Source of the DNA: Fibrobacter sp.
GTDB taxonomy: Bacteria > Fibrobacterota > Fibrobacteria > Fibrobacterales > Fibrobacteraceae
Assembly: GCF_017545445.1 (NCBI RefSeq)
Contig: NZ_JAFWOM010000168.1
Location: 17,538 to 81,537 of the forward strand
Reading direction: 5' to 3'
Length of the DNA: 64,000 nucleotides
Shown: in pieces, positions 58,741-64,000 of the stretch
Position numbering within the stretch: the stretch's first letter is position 1
Layout: the number at the start of each line of letters is the position of its first letter
Position numbers and translations under genes: made by a program
Notes under the pieces: generated by a model
Databases searched by the model: none
What the model saw: only the letters and a program-made list of their open reading frames with translations
What the model was told of the DNA's origin: nothing

Positions 58741-59497
58741 ACGGTTTTTGCGTTGCTTTGTGCTGCTTGCTGTGTTGTTGGGGGCGTATGCTCCATGTAA
58801 TGCGGCTGAAGGGCGTGCTCCTTTTGCGTCGCTGTTGGCGGGCGGACTTTCGCCGAAGGGTCTTGGCGGGTTCTATTCAACACCTGCACGGTATGCAGAA
58901 CCTGCGTATGGAGTTGCTTATTACTGGATGGATGAAGTCGAAGTTTATTCATGGAGTCTTTCGCTTGAATTCGGGAACGATGCTTACCGCGTGGGAGCTT
59001 TTGCGGCTTACCAGTCGATGGATTCGCTTTACCGGAATTTGTATTCAGAACTCTTGTTTGCAAAATCTTGGGCGAAATTAGCGGTCGGGATGAGTTACGG
59101 ACTCGATATGGATTGGGTTCCTGGCGATGCGTTCTGGACGCGACACCGGTTCAAGTGGGCCGTTGACTATCGCTGGAATCAAATTGCCGTGGCGGGAATG
59201 TTAAGCGGGTTCATGGACGAAGGCGTTTCGCATCTTTCGCCGATTGTCGGAGTCCATTGGAATTCGGACGAGTCTGTTTCCGCTTTTTCGGAATGCGATT
59301 TCGATTATTTGTACGTAGGGGCGTCTTTCCGTTGGAAATTTCTGGAGGTCGCTACATCTTACCGGTTCCCAGATTTTGCGGTGGCTGTGTTGCTCTCGTT
59401 TAATGGAAACCGCTATGGTGTTTCGTATGCGCGAGGTTTCAAGCACAATTCGTTAGGATGGAACGGCGTTCATGTATCGCGGTGGTTGAAACAGTAA
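58712..59497 (+). CDS. Putative outer-membrane beta-barrel protein
   Basis: A 261-residue exported protein. N-terminal signal (FLRCFVLLAVLLGAYAPCNAA), then many alternating-residue strands (AYGVAYYWMDEVEVYSWSLSLEF has landmarks YGVAYYW and YSWSLSLEF; LYSELLFAKSWAKLAVGMSYG; HRFKWAVDYRWNQIAVAGMLSG) as expected of a beta barrel. It ends HVSRWLKQ and not in an aromatic residue. ATG 58712 has GGGGGAG 9 nt upstream and starts within the lamin-tail gene. The two may form a surface complex; this is inferred from overlap only. Confidence 0.62.
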   Translation: MWSVFLFVRKRFLRCFVLLAVLLGAYAPCNAAEGRAPFASLLAGGLSPKGLGGFYSTPARYAEPAYGVAYYWMDEVEVYSWSLSLEFGNDAYRVGAFAAYQSMDSLYRNLYSELLFAKSWAKLAVGMSYGLDMDWVPGDAFWTRHRFKWAVDYRWNQIAVAGMLSGFMDEGVSHLSPIVGVHWNSDESVSAFSECDFDYLYVGASFRWKFLEVATSYRFPDFAVAVLLSFNGNRYGVSYARGFKHNSLGWNGVHVSRWLKQ

Positions 59498-59540
59498 TTT
59501 ACAATCCAATGGTCTATAAATTATCTAATTTTGCTATTGT

Positions 59541-60446
59541 ATGAAAAAAGCTTTCCTTTTATTGCTTGCTTTGTCGGTGTGTGCTATTGCGGATAATGAT
59601 GCTGCTTCTGAAATCCCCTTCGCGGTGAATTTTGATGCGACTTCAGAGGTTAAATCTGAACCTGCTCCAACGGTATCCGAGGTGAAATCAGAGGAATCGC
59701 AGGAAGCAAAGACTGAGGCCAAGTCAAAGCCGACGAAAGCGGCTCACAAGGCTAAGCCCAAGGCTAAGGCAAAAGCTTCGCAGAAATCAAAAGATGAAGT
59801 TGAAGCGAAGCCCGAAGAGACTGCTCATGAGGACGCTCCTGTTGCTGATGTTCCGGAGGAAAAAACGGCTGACACAACGACTGCAACAGGCGATGATTCC
59901 GTAAAGGATTCGAAGTTTACGATATACATCCATCCGTTTAACTTTCTGGTGCCATATTCGCATTTTTGGGCGGGTGTCAAAGTTCCGAACGGTTTGACGG
60001 ACTATCCTTCGTTTAACTTGACTTTTGAATGGAATCTGTTTGAAATGTCGTCGCTTATGACGATGCCGCATTTTGTGCGGGTTGATCGTTCGGATGATGA
60101 CTACAAGATTTACGATATTGGCTTGCAGGAAAGCTTCCGTTGGTACAATCTTGGTGGTCATCGGTGGCGGTATTTGCAGCTTGGTTTATTGCTGAGTCAT
60201 TTGCATATCGAGACGGAGAAAGATGGCGACTTTGACGGCTGGCTGTATGGCTTTATGTTCAATGTCGGGATGAAGAAAGTTCTGAACGGCGGTGAAGGGT
60301 TCTTGGGACATTTTGCCGTTTCTGTGGATGTCGGACTCGGTTATGCATTCACAAGCGATTTTAAAGGCGACCGCAAGGGTGGTTACTTTAGGATGGATAA
60401 GGGCTTTACCATTGATGTGAACGCCGCGTTCGGATTCCAGATATAG
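59541..60446 (+). CDS. Exported protein with Lys/Ala/Glu-rich linker and barrel-like domain
   Basis: A 301-residue protein. Signal peptide MKKAFLLLLALSVCAIADND, then about 90 residues of low-complexity Lys/Ala/Glu sequence (TKAAHKAKPKAKAKASQK) comparable to TonB-like periplasm-spanning linkers, and a C-terminal domain of amphipathic strands (FTIYIHPFNFLVPYSHFWAGV, WRYLQLGLLLSHLHI, GHFAVSVDVGLGYAF) that ends in GFQI, compatible with an outer-membrane beta barrel. I do not recognise the family. It is monocistronic. Confidence 0.65.
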   Translation: MKKAFLLLLALSVCAIADNDAASEIPFAVNFDATSEVKSEPAPTVSEVKSEESQEAKTEAKSKPTKAAHKAKPKAKAKASQKSKDEVEAKPEETAHEDAPVADVPEEKTADTTTATGDDSVKDSKFTIYIHPFNFLVPYSHFWAGVKVPNGLTDYPSFNLTFEWNLFEMSSLMTMPHFVRVDRSDDDYKIYDIGLQESFRWYNLGGHRWRYLQLGLLLSHLHIETEKDGDFDGWLYGFMFNVGMKKVLNGGEGFLGHFAVSVDVGLGYAFTSDFKGDRKGGYFRMDKGFTIDVNAAFGFQI

Positions 60447-60641
60447 ATTATTGCAGTAAACGTCAAAAGAATATTTGTTTATTATAAATCGTGAAAGACT
60501 GTAAAAATTTCGTTCAGCAAGTAAAAAGTTTTTTTGAAGGGCTGAATTTTGTATGTCTAAGTTTGGGTAATGTCGGTTGATGTTTCGCTTTATTTTATCT
60601 AGATTATGTGTGTAAGGTAATAATTGTATAAGGAGGATTGC

Positions 60642-61571
60642 TTGAAACAACGTTTTACTTCAATTTGTATCTTGTTGGGAGTCCTCTCGCTTTTTGTTGC
60701 GTGTAGCGATGATGACAATTCGTTTGCTAATGGTGGCGAAAACGAGTACGGCACCGACTATGTCGTCAAGTATTATGACAACCTTTCTGTTTGCATTGAC
60801 GAAAGGCAAGACGAAACGGCTTATGTGACAGAACGGGAAAAAGCTTTCGTGTGCGAAGACGGTAAATGGCATCCGACTGATGAAAAGGTGACAAAATCTT
60901 CCTCGTCGCGCGATGGCAGTTCGGATGATGGCGAGAGTTCTTCTTCGGAAGGCGGTTCTTTTGGAAAGAAATCTTCTTCGTCAAAAGTAAACAGTTCGAG
61001 CAGCACTGTGGTAAAATCTTTGGATTCGATATTTGTTGCGACAACTTCGATGCTTGTAGATTATTGCAAATGGTATGATGTAGATACCTGTAAATATGAC
61101 ACTTTTACGGATTCGCGCGATAGCAATATCTACAAGACTGTCTCCATCGGTTGGCAGGTGTGGATGGCGGAAAACCTCAGGTACAAGTCTCCGGAAAGTA
61201 TTTGTTCCGGCGATTCGACTGTTGGTTGTTCGACTTATGGAATGCATTACCCTTGCAGAGAAAAAGATTCTGTTTGCCCAGAAGGATGGAAGCTCCCATC
61301 GCAGAGGGATTTTGCCATTTTGGGAGGGGCTTTCTTAGGCAATGTGGATAGTGCCGGATATTATTTAAAGACTTCAAATTGGTCGTCTTGGTATGGTGTA
61401 GACTTGGTTGGTTTTTCGTGGGAACCTTTTGGTGGTTCCGGGAGCGAGGGTGCTTTTTGGACAGAAACGAATGGCAAACATGAATACGTTTATGCGTATG
61501 AAAGACGTTTGATGGAAGGCTGGACTGCATCTGACACGTCGTTCTATCCGATTCGTTGCATAAAGGAATAG
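60642..61571 (+). CDS. FISUMP lipoprotein, one domain
   Basis: A 309-residue lipoprotein of the Fibrobacter major paralogous family. Lipobox FVAC (Cys about 19) follows a short signal. A small N-terminal unit contains CEDGKW. Residues about 85-130 are a Ser-rich linker. The FISUMP domain covers about 150-309 with DSRDSNIYKTVSIGWQVWMA (landmarks IYKTV and WQVWMAENL), STYGMHYP, CPEGWKLP and a final YPIRCIKE. The start is an unusual TTG at 60,642, since AAGGAGG (60630-60636) sits 5 nt before it and the earlier TTG would overlap that site. Its stop lies 11 nt before the next lipoprotein start. Confidence 0.85.
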   Translation: MKQRFTSICILLGVLSLFVACSDDDNSFANGGENEYGTDYVVKYYDNLSVCIDERQDETAYVTEREKAFVCEDGKWHPTDEKVTKSSSSRDGSSDDGESSSSEGGSFGKKSSSSKVNSSSSTVVKSLDSIFVATTSMLVDYCKWYDVDTCKYDTFTDSRDSNIYKTVSIGWQVWMAENLRYKSPESICSGDSTVGCSTYGMHYPCREKDSVCPEGWKLPSQRDFAILGGAFLGNVDSAGYYLKTSNWSSWYGVDLVGFSWEPFGGSGSEGAFWTETNGKHEYVYAYERRLMEGWTASDTSFYPIRCIKE

Positions 61572-61582
61572 TGGAGGGGAAT

Positions 61583-63187
61583 ATGTTTTTGCGCTTGAAT
61601 TTATTTGTAGCTGCTGTTCTGTGTGGCTTTGTCGCCTGTAGCGAAGATGACGATTTTATACAGCGGGTCGAACAGGAAAGGCTCGAAATAGGCTCAAGTG
61701 TCGAGACTTATGCCGACCTACTGGTTTGTTCCGAAACCAGGGATGGCGATTCAGTAGAGGTTGAATCCGAAAAGAAAATATATGTCTGCAAAAATGGGGA
61801 ATGGACTCCTGTTGCCGAGGCTGTAAATTCCAGTTCCAGCGCCAACAGTTATCTAGGCTATAGTTCCAGCTTGAGAGTCGTCGATTCTGCTGAATGTGCT
61901 CAGATGGGTCGCCCCCTTACGGATAAAAATACATTCGTCGACCCGCGCGACGGCCAGAAATACAGGATGGTCACGCTTGGCGGGCATACTTGGATGGCGC
62001 AGAACCTAAACTTTGAAACAGAAGAATCTTGGCCTGCGACTACATGTTCGAAGTACGGTAGAATTTATTATGGGTATGATGTAATTGACAGCGCGGGCAA
62101 ATATACAAGGGACGGCAAGGCATGCGAGTCGTTTAAGGATTGTATCGCGAAAAGCCCTATTCAGGGAATTTGTCCGCCAGGCTGGCACTTGCCGACGAAG
62201 TCGGAAATGGATTCCCTGACTTTAGAAATTGGAAATGGAATTTATGCGGCGAGCCCCTTTTTAGACGGTTACATAGGGGACTACTACGGTTTTTCGGCGG
62301 TGCCAACGCCAGATTACAGATGGTGGGGAGGCGAGGCCGATAATTCGGGTTATCGTCTTTATTGCTTGTTGTACAACGCTAACCTGAATCCAAAATCTGA
62401 ATGGAATAAGTGCACTGCTCTCGCTGGTAATGAGCACCCTGTCCGGTGTGTTCTGGATTCAACCCTGGAGGAGCCTGTTGTACCGACTGTGAACCCGTAC
62501 CGCAAATCCAAGGTGGCTGCCTGCAAGACCATGACATATGACGTGTGTGAATACGGGACGCTCGAAGATGAACGCGATGGCCAGACATACAAGACGGTGA
62601 AGATATTTGACCAGTGGTGGATGACCGAAGACTTAAGATATAACCCAGACGATAGTTGCAATAGTACAATGGATACCGTATGCAAAAAAATTGGTCAAAA
62701 GTATAGTTGGTCGTTCCTTATGGATGCCGAGGGCGCCTATTCTGACGATGCTCTAGGTTGTTTCGATACGACAATGTGCAAGCCGACTAGTCGGGTGAGG
62801 GGTATTTGCCCCGAAGGGTGGCGCGTGCCGAATCTAAAAGACTGGGATCACCTTGTAGTGAATTTAGGTGGTTCCCTTGATCTGGCGAACACGAGCGGTA
62901 TTGCGAATAAGAACAGAAACATTTTATTTAATTATCCTTTTGAAATTGCGCAGGCCCTGGTGAGGAGGGGGCACTGGAGCTCTGAAGACGTCCGCACTTA
63001 CGATGCTTTCGGTTTTGGTGTTTATGATAATTCTTCAGCAAATAAAAGCGTTTATTGGACGTCCGACGAAAATAACCCGTATCAAGCTTATCTTGTCAAA
63101 TTTTGGTATGGCGGTCTCTTTCAGATTGAATCGGCACATAAACGCAATGAATATGGCGTCCGCTGCATAAAGACGGACGAAGATTGA
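61583..63187 (+). CDS. FISUMP lipoprotein, two domains
   Basis: A 534-residue lipoprotein cotranscribed with the preceding one (11 bp spacing). Lipobox FVAC, an N-terminal unit with VCKNGEW, only a short Ser linker, then FISUMP domain 1 (about 115-300; DPRDGQKYRMVTLGGHTWMA has landmarks YRMVTLGG and WMAQNLN; YGRIYYGYD; CPPGWHLP; PVRCVLD) and domain 2 (about 325-534; DGQTYKTVKIFDQWWM, KIGQKYSW, CPEGWRVP, GVRCIKTD). GGAGGGG directly precedes ATG 61583. Surface binding is inference; the two proteins may work together. Confidence 0.87.
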   Translation: MFLRLNLFVAAVLCGFVACSEDDDFIQRVEQERLEIGSSVETYADLLVCSETRDGDSVEVESEKKIYVCKNGEWTPVAEAVNSSSSANSYLGYSSSLRVVDSAECAQMGRPLTDKNTFVDPRDGQKYRMVTLGGHTWMAQNLNFETEESWPATTCSKYGRIYYGYDVIDSAGKYTRDGKACESFKDCIAKSPIQGICPPGWHLPTKSEMDSLTLEIGNGIYAASPFLDGYIGDYYGFSAVPTPDYRWWGGEADNSGYRLYCLLYNANLNPKSEWNKCTALAGNEHPVRCVLDSTLEEPVVPTVNPYRKSKVAACKTMTYDVCEYGTLEDERDGQTYKTVKIFDQWWMTEDLRYNPDDSCNSTMDTVCKKIGQKYSWSFLMDAEGAYSDDALGCFDTTMCKPTSRVRGICPEGWRVPNLKDWDHLVVNLGGSLDLANTSGIANKNRNILFNYPFEIAQALVRRGHWSSEDVRTYDAFGFGVYDNSSANKSVYWTSDENNPYQAYLVKFWYGGLFQIESAHKRNEYGVRCIKTDED

Positions 63188-63197
63188 TAGAAAACGA

Positions 63198-63226
63198 AAA
63201 AGCCCTCTCAGTGTGAGAGGGCTTTT
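63198..63226 (+). terminator. Terminator shared by FISUMP operon and minus-strand tRNA-Asp
   Basis: AAAAGCCCTCTCA (63198-63210) / TGAGAGGGCTTTT (63214-63226), loop GTG. Ts on both ends make it usable in both directions, between convergent units. Confidence 0.9.
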
Positions 63227-63230
63227 ATCG

Positions 63231-63306
63231 CGGGATAGACGAGGCTTGAACTCGCAACCTCCGGCGTGACAGGCCGGTGCTCTAACCAAAATTGAGCTAC
63301 CACCCC
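63231..63306 (-). tRNA. tRNA-Asp (anticodon GTC), copy 1
   Basis: Minus strand: acceptor GGGGTGG/CTATCCC with two G-U pairs, G73, anticodon stem CCGGC/GCCGG with loop CTGTCAC (GTC), T arm GCGAG-TTCAAGC-CTCGT. CCA not encoded. Identical to the copy at 63,815. Confidence 0.93.
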
Positions 63307-63329
63307 AAATCGTTTCCGACTTTCGGTAG

Positions 63330-63404
63330 TGGACGATAACGGATTCGAACCGCTGACATTCTGCTTGTAAGGCAGACGCTCTGAACCAGCTGAGCTAATC
63401 GTCC
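63330..63404 (-). tRNA. tRNA-Val (anticodon TAC)
   Basis: Minus strand: acceptor GGACGAT/ATCGTCC, A73, anticodon stem TCTGC/GCAGA with loop CTTACAA (TAC), T arm AGCGG-TTCGAAT-CCGTT. CCA not encoded. It lies 23 bp ahead of tRNA-Asp and 6 bp behind the small membrane gene, so probably one transcript. Confidence 0.95.
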
Positions 63405-63410
63405 AAAATT

Positions 63411-63602
63411 TTACTTATCTTTCTTCTTGTCGCTGAAAAGAATTCCAAGCGGAATCACAACAACGTATGCAATCGTCAAGATAATCGGTGCAACCGAGAG
63501 ACTCACTGGATTGTCTGCCGGACCAGTGGCAAGGCAGAGAAAACCAATGAAAAGTAGCAAAATGCCAACACCAATAAGAATAAGATTCTTTTTATTTAAC
63601 AT
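63411..63602 (-). CDS. Small two-helix membrane protein (DUF3098-like)
   Basis: A 63-residue protein with two hydrophobic helices (about 7-25 LILIGVGILLLFIGFLCLA and 37-56 VAPIILTIAYVVVIPLGIL), a short loop GPADNPVSLS and a Lys/Asp tail. The loop-APxIL-Y pattern resembles DUF3098 proteins, an uncharacterised group of two-helix membrane proteins; the match is moderate. GAGGTTG precedes ATG on the minus strand. It is first in a transcript that also gives tRNA-Val and tRNA-Asp. Confidence 0.65.
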   Translation of the reverse strand: MLNKKNLILIGVGILLLFIGFLCLATGPADNPVSLSVAPIILTIAYVVVIPLGILFSDKKKDK

Positions 63603-63629
63603 TTTCTACAACCTCAAGATTACGAGCCA

Positions 63630-63657
63630 AATATACAAATATTCACGTTGTTGTCAA
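63630..63657 (-). promoter_or_regulatory. Promoter of the small membrane gene and tRNA-Val/Asp
   Basis: Minus strand TTGACA (63657-63652), 16 bp, TATATT (63635-63630), 27 bp before the ATG. Confidence 0.75.
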
Positions 63658-63723
63658 CCGAAATCGCCGTTTTTTGTGAAAAAAAATGAAAAATTTTTTG
63701 TGAGTTGGAAAGGATTTATGTAA

Positions 63724-63759
63724 CTGGATCCTTCACGGCTTTCACCGTTCAGGATGACG
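63724..63759. repeat. GGATCC...GGATGAC hairpin repeat
   Basis: CTGGATCCTTCACGG...CAGGATGACGG, of the same family as copies at 8.0, 13.98, 14.08, 35.3 and 56.4 kb; the centre CGGCTTTCACCG is itself palindromic. Confidence 0.75.
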
Positions 63760-63781
63760 GTAAGGGGAATGTTCAATAAAC

Positions 63782-63812
63782 GAAAAGCACTTCTCAAAGA
63801 GAAGTGCTTTAT
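63782..63812 (-). terminator. Terminator of the second tRNA-Asp
   Basis: AAAGCACTTCTC (63784-63795) / GAGAAGTGCTTT (63799-63810), loop AAA, directly behind the tRNA on the minus strand. Confidence 0.88.
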
Positions 63813-63814
63813 CG

Positions 63815-63890
63815 CGGGATAGACGAGGCTTGAACTCGCAACCTCCGGCGTGACAGGCCGGTGCTCTAACCAAAATTGAGCTACCACCCC
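63815..63890 (-). tRNA. tRNA-Asp (anticodon GTC), copy 2
   Basis: Sequence identical to the tRNA at 63,231-63,306 over all 76 nt, and the 3' flank CGATAAA is shared too, pointing to a recent duplication. G73, no CCA encoded. Confidence 0.93.
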
Positions 63891-63924
63891 AGTGGTTCGT
63901 TAGGCTTTTCAACCGAACGAACCA

Positions 63925-63953
63925 AATATAAAAAGATTGAATGAATGTGTCAA
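63925..63953 (-). promoter_or_regulatory. Promoter of tRNA-Asp copy 2
   Basis: Minus strand TTGACA (63953-63948), 17 bp, TATATT (63930-63925), 34 bp before the tRNA. Confidence 0.75.
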
Positions 63954-64000
63954 GGGCTGTGGGCTGTTTTTTTGAAAATTTTCAAAAAAACTTTGTTTGC

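Overview
The window is a stretch of chromosome from a Fibrobacter-type bacterium (phylum Fibrobacterota). Three things point there: several lipoproteins carry the 'Fibrobacter succinogenes major paralogous domain' behind long serine-rich linkers; a xylan-degradation cluster pairs a GH30 xylanase with two CE6 acetyl xylan esterases, all with CBM6 and a common C-terminal tail; and a cellobiose-phosphorylase-type GH94 enzyme is present. I see no prophage, insertion sequence or CRISPR array. The naming of the organism is inference from these families, not a search result.

Layout. 0-2.2 kb: end of rodA and comF. 2.2-4 kb: two tRNAs around a GAF/HD-GYP phosphodiesterase. 4-6.6 kb: a CotH-kinase lipoprotein. 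6.6-9.3 kb: ubiE-ubiX-ubiA-like quinone genes plus a small membrane gene. 9.4-12.2 kb: a triple-FISUMP lipoprotein. 12.3-16.2 kb (minus): birA, an exported protein, tsaD and a YbbR-domain gene. 16.2-21.8 kb (plus): ftsX-envC-holB-recJ and a TonB/AgmX-like protein. 22-27.5 kb: two prepilins, a MORN-type lipoprotein and a three-gene envelope operon. 28.4-34.4 kb: the xylan cluster. 35.9-46.9 kb: a DUF2062-DUF1015 fusion, a divergent dnaA, an epimerase, nadE, rpoZ and an M3 peptidase. 47-53.1 kb: a hybrid histidine kinase, a PadR regulator and GH94. 53.5-57.5 kb: an RHH protein, metK, a NIF3 protein and an M23 peptidase. 57.5-64 kb: envelope proteins, two more FISUMP lipoproteins and a tRNA cluster.

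The most interesting signal is a pair of unlisted 27-residue membrane microproteins, each overlapping the 3' end of a CE6 esterase by 8 nt with its own Shine-Dalgarno. They share 22 of 27 residues and 11 of their 16 differing codons are synonymous, so they look like real, conserved genes. The second strong signal is a family of degenerate 7-bp-period arrays of the form TAGNNNN in many intergenic regions. At nine genes the array abuts or contains the gene's 3' end, reading TAG in the gene's own sense; because 7 is 1 modulo 3, such an array puts stop codons in all three frames. Other dispersed elements are a hairpin repeat with GGATCC...GGATGAC ends, a rearranged three-module repeat at 1 kb and 35.5 kb, and a 99-bp tandem repeat that multiplies a terminator behind GH94.

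The physiology that emerges is envelope growth and division (rodA, ftsX, envC, M23 peptidase), quinone synthesis, exported plant-fibre degradation with intracellular phosphorolysis, and a large investment in lipoproteins and surface proteins. All eight tRNA genes lack an encoded CCA.
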